Shown: piece after piece, positions 14,001 through 24,479 of the stretch
Layout of the letters: every line of letters starts with the position of its first letter
Position numbering within the stretch: position 1 is the stretch's first letter
Origin: Owenia fusiformis
Taxonomy: Eukaryota; Annelida; Polychaeta; Sabellida; Oweniidae
NCBI GenBank assembly: GCA_903813345.2
Contig: CAIIXF020000124.1
Coordinates: 434,001-498,000, forward strand
Direction: 5' to 3'
Length of the DNA stretch: 64,000 nt
Position numbers and translations under genes: made by a program
Notes under the pieces: model-generated
Database searches by the model: none
Told to the model about the DNA's origin: nothing
What the model saw: the letters and a program-made list of their open reading frames with translations, nothing else

Positions 14001-17000
14001 CTTGTAGAGGTGATGAACAATATTTGGTGACAATGCCTCAAAAATTCAAAATTTCGATATCAAAACGGTACAGGGGATATTTTGGTGCCGTTGAGAATCT
14101 GAAACACAAAGGAATTCATATATTTTGCTTAAATTAAAGTAGAGTTCTGTAGCAACATCAAACAACTGTTTTTATTGTTGCACGTAATCTAGAACTCTGG
14201 TTTCTCAATGGGACAAAATTCTCGAGCAATGATTTTCATTCACTCATCATCACCAAAGCAAAAAAAAGATTGTAGCTATCCTAGATTGCTTCCTAGGCAC
14301 TATACTAGCCAATGAGCTTATTTATAAAATAATAATCCAAACCCCTCCCGAGATTCGAACCTGGAAATGGCATTAAAAGATCATTGTGTAGATTGCTGGT
14401 TAATCACTATATAACTGACACTTGATGTGAAACAAAGCTACTTCTAATTATTTTAGATAACATTTTAATTATTTATTACCCAAGAGGTTCATCTCTCGAC
14501 CTAGAAAATGCAGGATTGCGTACAAGAGAACGGGATATGTTGATTGGCCCAAAAATACAACTATATCCGTAATCGTAGATGGATAAAGTCAATCATTATA
14601 AGACCCTCTTGAATTATTATCGCTACAGATTTCAGATAGTCATATGTTGGATTTTCAGTTTTCTGAGGTGCATATGTTAGGCCAATGTAAACATACGGGA
14701 AAAATACTCATACAGATGCAGATAAGATAGAGACAGGGAAGGTGCAAACAACCCACCAATATGTTTTTTCTGAAATGTTTTCTGATTTTCAACCCCTTCC
14801 ATCCCTGTTTTCTCAATTTTTGTTACATCAATATGTTGCACTTTGAGACACAATTGACCCCATTAAAGATATAAGTTCCTAATTAGAAAACAATATTTCC
14901 ATGTTATTTTCCCATAGGCAAAACTCATGCGATCCATTGCTTTCAGCTCAATTTTGGCCACCCATAACTGTGACAAAACGCAACACATTGGTGTAACATG
15001 AATTGAAAAAGCAGTGGTGGAAGTGGTTGAAAATCAGGACAGCATTTCCGAAAAAATGTGGATGGGTTGTTTACATCTTCCCTGTCTCAAAGTCGAAACT
15101 ATCTTATATCATCTCTATGAGTACTCTTTCTAGAGGTAATGCATTGCCCAAACATATGCACCTGTTTAAATCCTCAGAAAATAGACAAAATCCAAGATAT
15201 GACTGTCTAAAAGCTGTCGCATACTTTCCGTCTTCCTTTGGAGAAATCGTTCCCAATATCATTGAAAATGTTATTCCGCTGTGCATTTTTGGGGCTACAC
15301 TATGCATTCATGATCTGTCTCTCTTATTAAACACAACACCCTATCCGTCAAATCTATCACACCCATCATAGTCGTCATGGCATTAAATATCAGAATAATT
15401 AGAAATATATATCCGATGGCAGATACTTTCAGTTAAAAAACACTGCGTCAAAAACCAAATATAATACTCGTATAATCCTTTCACTTTATTAATGTTTTAT
15501 ATTATCAGGATTACTCGCTGGATTTTTTCTTGAGGCAAGAATGGAATGACCCACGCCTACAATATGAGGGTGGAAAACAGCGCTATATAACATTAACATC
15601 TGAAAGCATCAAGAATATCTGGACCCCGCCACTTTATTTCCCAAACGAGAAGAAGGGCGAGCTTCATACAATGATCATTCCCAATAAGCTGATTAGGGTA
15701 ACCCCCAATGGGACTGTCACCTATAGCATCAGGTAGATATAGCCTACGAATAATACACCCAACTTGATTATTTTGGACGATCGGTATCACTGATAACGTA
15801 TTTCGTATGACTTACTAAACCAAGGTACATGTATAGGTGGTTTTTCTTTGCTAATAGAGAGCTTAAGCTACCACTGTTTTTCACAACCTAAACGCGAACG
15901 TAAGATATTTAAGCGATGCATTTGTATGAGCGAATGGTCATACTTATAGGTTGGCGTTTCGATTTTGTATGCAAGCTTACACTCCTTATTGCTGTAAACT
16001 CTCCAAAGCATGACCTGCAACTGCCTTATCCAATGCTTAGAAGATCAGATGCAGGACATCCTTACGCATGTACATATTATTGTGGATATTTGATCTATAT
16101 CCTATTGATTAAAAATGTATAGAATTCTGACGAAAAAATCTCACCCGGGCCCGTAGTCATCTTGTTTTCCAAACAATTCCACTGTGCTCCAAAGCGAATA
16201 TACAGATTTCACTAAAGCTAGAATCACCGGGTATAAGAGGTCACAAAATTGCATTCAAAATTAATGAATTACTCTATTTGTCAAAGTTGAACTTCAAAAG
16301 TTGGTGTCTCATTCATATTTGGAAGTTAAAATCAATTTAATTAGTGTACAGGTCTCCGGCCTTCAGTTCAATTTATGTCATAATGTTGTACAAAATGTTA
16401 CATAATAACAGGCTCCAAGACTCGTGTTGCTGTGCGTCTGGAATGAATTATATCTAGTCTGGATTTTGAGTAATCATTTCCAGTATATCATAAAAGTATT
16501 AAAACTTGTTAGTGATCATGATGAAATGAATTATATTATTTGAAAAACGCTTGACATACGTATATATCAACTGTACATACATTCACATATTTCAGGTTGA
16601 CTTTAGTCCTGTCCTGCCCTATGCTCCTCACAGACTTTCCACTGGATACCCAGGAATGTGCCTTGAACATTGAAAGCTGTAAGTTACATTATCTTTGTTT
16701 CCATCGTTTATCCATTTTAAGCCATTTTATCCAATAACATATTTCAGCATACAAAATAATCAAAAGATACAACACGTCATAGCAAAATCAGAGCATTTAG
16801 ATCTGTTTTCCATAATTCTATTTACTAACACCCCAGTCACATTTGCGGTACAGAGGCCGTGCGTCGACCGCAGATCAATTAAATCAATGAATTTCTGCGG
16901 CGAGCGTAGAAAAATTACGCTCGCCTTGTGGTCTCCGTACGGCGTATCCAGTTTTTTACAGGCCGGAGGGTCGCCGTAAAATTATGACTCGGAGTTATAA

Positions 17001-20000
17001 TATTTGTTCATTTCTGAGGTCCCCGTAGAAATCAACTGGTTCAACAAGATTGAATCATTATCTGTCAATGTTTCACGATCACTTTTCATTTGATATTACA
17101 TGCTAGCACTATGAATAACATTTATAAATTGTCCTGATGTAAATAAAATGAAAAAAAAAATTATTTATCAATAGCAATTTAAAATTCACCGTGCGGCTGC
17201 CGTGGGAAATGTGACTGCAAAAGTATTAGAGTGCAGAAATTCTACGGTGAGCGTAGAAAAGCTACTGGCCGAAGAAATGATAGACCGCACGGCGGCCGTG
17301 GGAAATGTGACTGAGGTGTTACTGGGTTGAATAAGGGCTCAGCACATAGACATGTGGCAAAGTAATGATATGTCAATTACACGCAACTGAACTATACTGC
17401 TATACCCTACACAAATCATACTATATATCAAGTATCATATAGAAATAATTTCTGTCAAAAGATGGCAGCATAAACTTCAGTATGAAACTAAGTAATTTCT
17501 AAATGAAATGTTTATTCAATTTTTTAAAATGAATATGTATTTTAGGACGAAAGACGACATTAGTATAGCATGTTAACAATTTCTCTAAAGAAATTGAAGG
17601 TTAACTGCACTGCCATATTTTCATAAACATTTTTATCCCCCTAAGCCTTCAACTATTATGGCTTCTGATCAATTAGTTCAGTGTATTCGTTACACCATTT
17701 CGTAGACCTCTGTATTAATTTTGAATGTTCTATTGTTAACAGTTGATAATACATGTAAGCCCAAGGTTGGCTGGGTAAAATTGTTATTTTTTATATCTTA
17801 TTGAAATGTAAGACTGACCACTGTAAATAAATAAATAAAATAAATTATAAACTAAATGAAATCCTAAATTTGTAACAAATAATTTACTGACTTCTAGTTG
17901 TCTATGAGTCCGACGACATTGAATTGCAATGGCAACCAGACCATAGCCTTAAGAATCAGGGAGTCGAAATCCCAAGTACTGTAGGCTTGGCACAATTCAA
18001 AATAGATGATGTAAAAGTATCGAGTAGAAATCGAAGCTACTCGAGGACAGGTACTGGAGAGAAAAGCTTTGTTTAATCTGAGAAGGTTTCTACGAGATGT
18101 ATATACAATCTATCACACTATTAGTAAAACTGGCTTCAAATTTCGTCACGTCATTTCGGGCGTTAGAGTGATCGCATTTGATTTACCTCTCGTATAAACT
18201 CTCGAACCGAATACTATTGTGTAGTGACTACCATCTATGTAATTAACGTCCATTTTATTAATAACTTCAACTTTCAGCTTTGGATGTTTCAACCTACAAG
18301 AAACAGTTATAATTTCATGCCACCCTGAAGCATGACTTTACTGATTATGAGAGGCTATCCAATATGACTATTAGTCTGATAAATGTTTGGCTCATATGAA
18401 ATCCTGAAGGGTTGGATAAATTTTTGAAAACAACAATTTAAATTTAGGAAATGTTCCACAAAATATAATATCTTGGACTAATTACAAGTTGAATCATGAA
18501 ATTGATACCGTAAACGTAGAAGTCTGTATCTTATAAATTGCGAGTAGATGAATGAACCTGTTTAACATCTTTATGCAAACATACCAAGCGAAAGGGGAAC
18601 CAAATTTTGCTCCTATGGGAATTCGAAAGGGGTTTGATATGGTCAAAACACAATGCTATAAGCATCATAAAAAATATTGGATACCTCTTGTCATCCTATA
18701 CTGTTCTGTAACATTATTCTTACCTGTTCACTATGCGTTGTTGTGATCCTCTAATATATGATAACATGTCTTTTTCTATTAAAATGTTTGTTTATGCTAG
18801 TGACTAGTTCATATTAGGACGACTGTAACTTATACATCCGATTGGTACTATATTTAGAGGTTATGTCACTATGACGTGAAATATGCCTGAGTTCTCCCAA
18901 TATAGGCCGACCTTGGGAGGCTCTATATTTGGGCAAGAACGAAGGCATATTTCACGTCATAGTGACATAACTGATGTATTACATGCCTTTGTTCCCATGG
19001 TTACTTTGTATCAATGACGTGACGTCATGATATTATCATGGTTATTAAAGAAATCTAATATCAAAACGAGGTAAGCGGGCTATATCGGGGTAATCGGGCA
19101 ATATCGGTGGATATAGCTCGCTAACTTTCCCATTGACTTCCATACAAATGCTTCGCTAGGTATGTAATACTGAATGGTATGACTTTCGATGGCAGTTATT
19201 CATCTGATTACATACGATATAAACTCATTGATGACCACCGTATCCAATGGTATAACAATCATGTGATATTATTCTATCATATGACATTGGGTATGACTAT
19301 CATATAAAACTCGTATATGATTCAATGGTAAGGCCATCACACGATACTACATTCAATGGTATGATTATTACAAGTTCGCCATCTTTTCCAACAGGACAGG
19401 GTGTATTTACCAGGCTCGTGATGTCAGAGGATGTAGATAGCAATGCTTATAACGAAAATGGATTTTTTGAAAGTTTGGAAACGTTTCTACCTACAGCCCA
19501 TGCCATTTTCACAATGTATAAATCAAAAATGTTGACTGATTTAGTACATTTTTATTTGGCACCCATCGCCACACAATAAATCGTGATCACAAGAAGTGAT
19601 GATCCTTAATCCCTTTTTGTAGATGTCTATGATGAGGATGATATCAGATTAGTGTGGTCGGACGTTGATCCTATAGAATTTAGCCCCACCCTACAAATGC
19701 CAAGCTTTATATTCTATCATCTACCAGACACATATACCGATAAGGCTGTTTTCGTAACAGGTAGCTTGTCGCCATGGAAACCTGAATGAGTATGTTGTCA
19801 TTGCCACCGTAGTTTTGTGTAGTTAATGCTGCACCAATACAAACAAATTTTAATATTGGTACTATATATGATGGATGCATCTCCGTTTGTAGCAATCGTA
19901 TGATTTAAAAATTGCAAATGTAATATTGCAAATTGGTTAATAAGTGTTTGCTGATGATCCAAGTGATTCCTGTTGTGTGTCATTTTTCTTCACCAAAATA

Positions 20001-23000
20001 TCGTTCTCTCAAATATATCGTTCATGATAAGTGATTTATGAAACTTGAAGCACCATGCGTGGCATCATTGTGTCATTGTATGACATTACCGAATAACATT
20101 ACTTAGGATGAATGTAAAATAATACATACAGTATTATATTCATGATTTTGTGCAGTGGTCCAAGATATACTGTTATATAAAAATGAAATCTTAGTGAGCT
20201 GTATGCAAAACTATTGCGATCAATTAAAATTTGTAATATACTACTCGTGATTCACTGTGGATGAATTCGACAAGTGAGTTACGACGACGCATCCTCACAA
20301 AACTTGTGCCACTTTGTCGATTTCCTCAATAGTGGTATTCAAAACAAGTAAACAAATATGCACTTGTCTGCTATTAATGTTTTTGCATGGCTTTAATATT
20401 CTTCTTTTCTGATACTTATGCGATGCATGTGAAGGTCCCATAGTGCTCATGTAGACTCCCCTCCATTAGTTTGAGAATTGGGAAGTTTTCACAGGATATC
20501 ATATCAGCTTCTGTTAATGTCTCAATTTGTTCCTCGATTACAATAGTTCGGCAAATGACTTTTATTATTTTCTTTAATCGCTAAAAATTATATATTTTTT
20601 AAGAAACTTTACAGATTGAGTTGCAATACCTGAAAGTACATTATGCAAAGTTTTGAAGGCATTTGGTGCAGATTGATTTTAACAAAATGCCAGCACATGT
20701 CCTGTTACTTTTGGAACACCCTGCACACTGGTTTTGAACAGTGATCCAGCCTTGCGCTTACCAAACCTATGGTGAGAAGTGTATTTCCTACGAATGTACT
20801 CATTTTACTATGAGTTCTGTTCAATTTTCCAGGCTGCTGCACTGCATGTGGACGTAGCAATGTCAGATTAACCATTTATCTATTTGATCCTTCTTTGTTA
20901 ATGAGTTTAATTTATCAAAGCATGCTTCAATAAAGTTATTCTTAATTTTTTATCAGCATGCGTAATATGCTGATGATATACAATATGATATTGGTCATTG
21001 CGTTATGCATTGGCATATCGTGTAGTATAACAAAAAATGCGTCAATTCCTGAAAACTGTACCTAATATACGAGGCCAGACCAGAAAGTTTCTTAGCAAAT
21101 GCTCTCATTTTCTATTTCTAGAGATAATGCCATGCCCCTACCAAACACTGAGATATAAAATAATAAATAGCATTATGATAAACGATTACCAAATTAAAAT
21201 GGGTAACCCACGAACATCTAATGCACATTAGCCTATATGTAAAAGTAGTTATTAGATGTAGAATCTGTTTGTTGGTACTTAAATAAATAGTTAATAAGTA
21301 TAGCCTATAGCTATTTTCATATTCAATGGTCATCGTTTTCCTACAATCGCCATATAAGAATAAAATGTATTTACAGGTACTAGCCTACTTGTAATTCGCA
21401 ATGACAAGGCAAGTATGTACTTAAAACCCTTTATCACATCAAATATGTTGATTTGTAGGAAGTTTTTCCTCGTTGAGAGCAGTGTTTCATTTAAAGAGAC
21501 AGATAGGATACTACCTGTTGCAGACTTATATACCGTCGATGCTGATCGTAATACTCTCTTGGGTGGCGTTCTGGATTAATAAAGAGGCTGTACCTGCAAG
21601 AATAGCACTCGGTATCACTACAGTCCTCACTATGACCACACAGCTAACAGGCTCTAGACAAGGGGTATGTCAACACTCATCTTGATATGTAATACTTGGT
21701 TTCACTACAGAGCACTCGATATGTAATTAGGGGGTTGTGGGTTCGATTCCCCTCAAGGTGAAGTGACTTTTTCAGATCATTCCGCTTCATATAGAATTTG
21801 ATCATGTTTTAAAAATAACTCACTATGGCCACGCATTGTCGTTGTAGACGAGGGATATGCCTTCACTTATCTTTTAAAGGAAATGGAATATCTCTTTGCT
21901 GCAAGCAATCTTCACTAAGCATACCAATTTCAATTACAAAATTTTTGAATACATTGTAGTGGTATGTAGAAAATGTTTCAATTCATATTTTCATTTCATT
22001 GTCTGATAAATAGATCGAATGTATCCTGAAATAAAGTTACAGTCCTATGTATTTTAGAAAATATGCGTTTTTTTCTCTTTGTGCAATTATACCAAAATTC
22101 TGTTTACGTACCCTATATGGTTGTGGTCATAATTTTCATTGAAAAAATGCAAATCCTGGTAATAACACACGAACGGTAAGCTCATTTGGAAGCGTTTGAA
22201 AAACAATTTCGGCAGGGAAGTTACAAAACAGTACAAAATCGATAACAATCAAGTTCAATGTGATTTAAACACAAACTATATGATATATATACGAGGGGTG
22301 ATCAATAAGTAATGGACGCTTTTTTACACGGATGCTTTTTATAGACCAATACCTTCGATTTTCTTACCAGTGATACGTCATTTAATTATCTATCAACTCT
22401 GAAGATTTGAAAACAAAACATGTAATATATTTTGATATATCTTTATTTCCGTGAAGGAGGTATAGGTACCCACCCCGGGTACCCAATATGCTTTTTGCCC
22501 CATGTACTTGGCAAAACCTACCCTATGTCTGTTGCAGGTACCAAGGGTGTCTTACCCTAAAGCTATGGACGTGTGGATGGCAGCATGCATGTTATTTGTG
22601 TTCCTTGCCCTGTTAGAATACGCCGTTGTCAATGTTATGTCCACGGTTGAAAAAGATAAGCAGGCAAGGCATAGAGATATAGAAACTGGAAAGGTAATTC
22701 TGAATGTCCATATTGAGCATGCTATTCCAAACGTATTAGAAAAATGTTACCACGACTCCGTTGGTGAGAAAGAAGAATTTCACAATTATAAGTGACGCAA
22801 TTATAGGATATCCTATGATTTTGAGGAATATCGTTTTTAACTACGAAGTGATATTGATATCTGCAGGAGAGAGCAGAGCAAACGAGTGCATATATTAATA
22901 TCACCGAGTAGATTAAAATGATATTCTGAAAAAATCATAGGATGTTCTTATTGTCCTTCATTTACAAGGAGTGTATAATATCATTGTAAAATGAATTTCA

Positions 23001-23550
23001 TGCCAAATAGAGTCAATTTGGCGGGAAATCAACAGGCGAAGTATTTCCTCAAAATATCCTCCGCATATTGGGTTTTCCGGAGTATATCGTCACAATATCA
23101 TCTGCATATTGGTTTTCTGGAGTTTATCGTGGCGATATATATCCTCCGGTTATTCATTTTGCCAATAGATATCACAATTTATTTTTTAATGTTATTATAC
23201 ATTTATCACACTAAGTGTATGACAATACATTTCTATGTACACGTACCTATATTTACCTAAGATAACACCCCGTATACATATGTACCTGAGATTCCATTCA
23301 GTTAGTTTCGTGTTTCAGAGGTAAATGCTTTTCCTTTGATTTTCAGAAGGGTAATAAGAAAAGAGACCGTAGCTCAGTATTGGCTTATAACAAGGGAAGG
23401 GGTTGTACAGCGCAATATGTCGACAACTGCTCACGTATCATATTCCCTGTCTTCTTTGTCATCTTCAACTGCGCCTACTGGGCCGTGTATACTGCAGAAT
23501 TCCAGACTATGATCGTAGATGCATTCAACAAGATCAAGGGAGAGGAGTAA
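10905..23550 (+). CDS. glycine-receptor-like Cys-loop chloride channel (8 coding exons plus one alternative)
   Basis: This encodes a pentameric ligand-gated ion channel subunit for the plasma membrane. Exons at 10905-11037, 13773-13840, 15509-15732, 16596-16678, 17898-18050, 21459-21664, 22538-22693 and 23347-23550 join in phase to 1227 nt, giving 408 residues plus stop. In order the protein has a signal peptide, a ligand-binding domain with [11 protein letters not shown] and a 13-residue Cys loop ([15 protein letters not shown]), M1, M2 with the anion-selective PAR motif and [12 protein letters not shown]3, a loop of only about 45 residues, and M4. Internal exons of 68, 224 and 83 nt equal the vertebrate GLRA exon sizes I know. 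The GlyR-specific second disulfide in loop C is missing. Ligand unknown: glycine is possible, but GABA, glutamate, histamine or another ligand cannot be excluded. A 138-nt exon at 19623-19760 is an in-phase alternative to exon 5. Confidence 0.92.
11828..13100. repeat. tandemly duplicated foldback element with 141-bp hairpins (intron 1)
   Basis: A block starting 'ttatgcacctcattaaaat' at 11830 is repeated from about 12451. The second copy carries about 62 extra bases. Each copy ends in an almost perfect 141-bp inverted repeat, at 12261-12401 and 12944-13084, with arms reading 'acaaatactggatgatcagg' and its complement around a GC-rich loop. The outer ends 'ttatgcacctc' and 'gaggtgcataat' style sequences are also inverted. 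This looks like a non-autonomous foldback transposon duplicated in tandem or inserted twice. Confidence 0.85.
13106..13210. repeat. palindromic repeat fragment, related to 27950-28083
   Basis: Contains 'actcaattggccgggcgccg' and 'cgatgaatcggagcacatg', closely matching a longer inverted repeat near 27950-28083. It is followed by a similar 'gatccaggcattata' / 'ggccaaggcattaca' flank in both places. Confidence 0.7.
13773..13840 (+). CDS. channel exon 2 (68 nt)
   Basis: Acceptor 'atttttcag' and donor ATG|gtaagt. Phase 1 in, phase 0 out. It encodes [20 protein letters not shown] and then VNM, aligning with the GlyR segment around SFGSIAETTM. Its length equals vertebrate GLRA exon 3. Confidence 0.93.
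14341..14420 (-). repeat. tRNA-derived SINE-like fragment
   Basis: The reverse strand contains a B-box-like 'GGTTCGAATCTCGGG'. Spacing upstream suggests a degraded tRNA body, but I cannot fold a full cloverleaf, so a SINE or tRNA pseudogene is more likely than a functional tRNA. Confidence 0.45.
14705..15125. mobile_element. foldback MITE in intron 2, about 420 bp
   Basis: Left segments 'tactcatacagatgcag', 'agacagggaaggtgcaaaca' and 'ctgattttcaac' are matched in inverted order on the right by 'gttgaaaatcagga', 'ttacatcttccctgtctc' and 'catctctatgagta'. The 122-codon plus-strand open frame starting at 15003 overlaps this arm and is not considered a gene. Confidence 0.75.
15509..15732 (+). 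CDS. channel exon 3 (224 nt): loops D and A region
   Basis: Acceptor 'attatcag', donor ATCAG|gtagat; phase 0 in, phase 2 out. It encodes [19 protein letters not shown], then [18 protein letters not shown] and [16 protein letters not shown]. The FLR arginine (GlyR R65 position) and the YSIR arginine (R131 position) are kept. In GlyR these contact the agonist carboxylate. 224 nt is the size of GLRA exon 4. Confidence 0.95.
16596..16678 (+). CDS. channel exon 4 (83 nt): Cys loop
   Basis: Acceptor 'atatttcag', donor AGCT|gtaagt. Phase 2 in, phase 1 out. It encodes [20 protein letters not shown], then CALNIES. The two cysteines are separated by exactly 13 residues, the hallmark of the family. The length equals GLRA exon 5. 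Confidence 0.95.
16828..17319. mobile_element. 492-bp TA-flanked MITE in intron 4
   Basis: Termini are inverted repeats: left 'acaccccagtcacattt', right 'aaatgtgactgaggtgt', with TA on each side. The left arm continues into a GC-rich 'ggccgtgcgtcgaccgcag' that has a near-identical second copy at 32496-32665. No coding capacity. Confidence 0.85.
17745..17850 (+). mobile_element. LINE-like 3' end
   Basis: 'gcccaaggttggctgggt' followed by 'ttgaaatgtaagactgacca' and an AATAAATAAATAAAA tail resembles the 3' end of the LINE at 43452-44096 ('gcccagatagggctggttg' and an AAAT tail). It is a 5'-truncated fragment with no coding sequence left. Confidence 0.55.
17898..18050 (+). CDS. channel exon 5a (153 nt): loop B/F/C, alternative
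   Basis: Acceptor 'gacttctag', donor GGACAG|gtactg; phase 1 in and out. It encodes [20 protein letters not shown], continues through [15 protein letters not shown] and ends [11 protein letters not shown]. It aligns with the GlyR exon covering loop B, loop F and the start of loop C, but is five codons longer than the 138-nt GLRA exon. The position of GlyR C198 is Asn. Exon 19623-19760 is a homologous, in-phase alternative. Confidence 0.9.
18861..18970. repeat. 110-bp palindrome
   Basis: Arms 'ttatgtcactatgacgtgaa' and 'ttcacgtcatagtgacataa' are perfect complements for at least 28 bases. It lies in the intron between channel exons 5a and 5b. Confidence 0.85.
19623..19760 (+). CDS. channel exon 5b (138 nt): predicted mutually exclusive alternative to 5a
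   Basis: Acceptor 'ccctttttgtag', donor GTAACAG|gtagct, phase 1 in and out as in exon 5a. It encodes [20 protein letters not shown], then [14 protein letters not shown] and [13 protein letters not shown]. The start (YVYDEDDI.L.W) matches 5a ([12 protein letters not shown]). The length equals vertebrate GLRA exon 6 and aligns with GlyR without gaps; the C198 position is Asp. Including both exons would keep frame but duplicate the loop B-to-C segment, so exclusive use is inferred. The 5b isoform would have 403 residues. Confidence 0.85.
20695..20730. repeat. solitary mariner-like terminus
   Basis: 'gttacttttggaacaccctg' resembles a Tc1/mariner end and is nearly identical to 'gttacttttggagcaccctg' at 34989-35008. 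I do not find the partner end nearby. Confidence 0.4.
21459..21664 (+). CDS. channel exon 6 (206 nt): loop C end, M1 and M2
   Basis: Acceptor 'gatttgtag', donor CAAGGG|gtatgt; phase 1 in, phase 0 out. It encodes [20 protein letters not shown] (first Gly split with exon 5), M1 ([17 protein letters not shown]) and M2 ([17 protein letters not shown]). PAR at the inner mouth predicts anion selectivity. 6' is Thr, 2' is Ala and 9' is Leu. The position of GlyR C209 is Ser. Confidence 0.96.
21698..21766 (+). repeat. tRNA-Thr-derived SINE or tRNA pseudogene fragment
   Basis: 'agagcactcgatatgtaat' followed by 'ggttgtgggttcgattcccc' matches the 3' two thirds of a tRNA-Thr(TGT) body, with a good B box and TGT in the anticodon position. 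The acceptor stem and the D-arm start are degenerate, so it is not a functional tRNA. It sits just after channel exon 6. Confidence 0.6.
22283..22345. repeat. mariner-like terminus fragment
   Basis: 'acgaggggtgatcaataagt' followed by 'aatggacgctttttt' resembles a mos-type mariner end (GAGGTGTG/CAATAAG style). No transposase or second end was found nearby. Confidence 0.4.
22538..22693 (+). CDS. channel exon 7 (156 nt): M3
   Basis: Acceptor 'ctgttgcag', donor GGAAAG|gtaatt; phase 0 at both ends. It encodes [20 protein letters not shown] and [15 protein letters not shown] (M3), then a basic/acidic start of the intracellular loop ([17 protein letters not shown]). SY.KA.D.WMA..LLFVF.ALLEYA is the GlyR M3 signature. 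Confidence 0.96.
22780..22955. repeat. palindromic repeat in intron 7
   Basis: 'tataggatatcctatgattt' on the left pairs with 'aaatcataggatgttctt' on the right, with 'gatattgatatc' and 'ttaatatcaccgagtag' between. It resembles the palindrome at 32680-32822, which also carries AAAACCATA.AGGAT ends. Confidence 0.55.
23347..23550 (+). CDS. channel exon 8 (204 nt): loop end, M4, stop
   Basis: Acceptor 'gattttcag', phase 0 in, TAA at 23548. It encodes [19 protein letters not shown], then [20 protein letters not shown] (start of M4; SRI.FP..F..FN..YW is conserved), and a tail after M4 of about 19 residues that is longer than in GlyR. The whole M3-M4 loop is only about 45 residues. Confidence 0.95.
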   Translation, partial: KGNKKRDRSSVLAYNKGRGCTAQYVDNCSRIIFPVFFVIFNCAYWAVYTAEFQTMIVDAFNKIKGEE

Positions 23551-23825
23551 CTTATACTAGCCCAGGGGGCGCTCTGGGTTATGATATCAAACACCCGGAT
23601 GTGATAGAGCTCAAGAGTCTCCCCGGGATTGTGCAATTGATAAACCTTAATGTTATACCATCTTTACGCCCCGGGGAGCCAAGCCTCTAAAAATGATTGA
23701 GTACAGTTAAGACAATTTAGCAACTTTTCCCAGCATAATATACTGTATCGATGAAATATGCCCATCTAAAACTGAACGAAGTAACTAAACATCTCAATTC
23801 ATCCAGACGGATGGAACAATTCATT

Positions 23826-24445
23826 TGAATTTTTATGTCACCAACACAAGCGTTGGCATATTGTTATGGTCTCCAACTTTTTGTGGATGGCATTGGGCGT
23901 CTGTAACAGCGATTGGCGTAGAAAAAGATATTTTGCATATTAGTTGTTATTATCTTGTTTTTCGGTGTTACGCTATATTGAACAATGCTAGGATGGAGGA
24001 ATTCAATGATGCATAACTGAAGGCTGTGGAACTTAAGATATTTTTCTACCTTATTTCATTAGGACTATGTTTTAAATACAGCTACCGAGTCATGTATAGC
24101 CATGGGTGCAGTAGCGACGTTGTTGTAAATATTTATGATATGGTTTTAACATGTTTTTTGTGATAAAGATGTCGTTTCTGTACTCTGTACATTTTCTGAA
24201 ATGTGATTATACAATTTGTACATAATGATAAGGTAACCATTGTATATCGCTTTTATTCCATTTTTATGTCATAACGAAGAGATACTAGTGACATGTTGTT
24301 AAAGCGTTTATATTATATTGTATGCCGGAGTTCGACGTCAGCGATTAGCGTCTTCAACAAATTGTTACACTTTACAACACGATTAGCATGTTGTGACAGT
24401 TTGTAACGAAATTGGAACATTTTGTCACGTAAATTGCTGAGTTTG
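23826..24445. repeat. decayed 'gtcaccac' element downstream of the channel gene
   Basis: 'tttttatgtcaccaacacaa', then 'gcatattgttatggtctcca', are close to the left end of the satellite-bearing element at 55018 ('ttatgtcaccaccaaaag', 'acatattgttatggtctcc'). A second related phrase, 'agcgattagcgtcttcaaca', lies at about 24340. It may be part of the channel 3' UTR. Confidence 0.6.
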
Positions 24446-24468
24446 TATAGTTCACTGCGATAAGTCTT

Positions 24469-24474
24469 AATAAA
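24469..24474 (+). promoter_or_regulatory. possible polyadenylation signal for the channel gene
   Basis: AATAAA about 920 bases after the stop codon, the first canonical hexamer I noticed. Unsupported by transcript data. Confidence 0.3.
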
Positions 24475-24479
24475 AATAC

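Noticed and set aside
15003-15371. 122-codon plus-strand open frame in channel intron 2
   Set aside because: It starts in the right arm of a foldback element, has no recognisable motif and lies between two well-supported channel exons.
21698-21766. Functional tRNA-Thr gene
   Set aside because: B box and anticodon region are present, but the acceptor stem and D-arm do not complete a cloverleaf. More likely SINE-derived.
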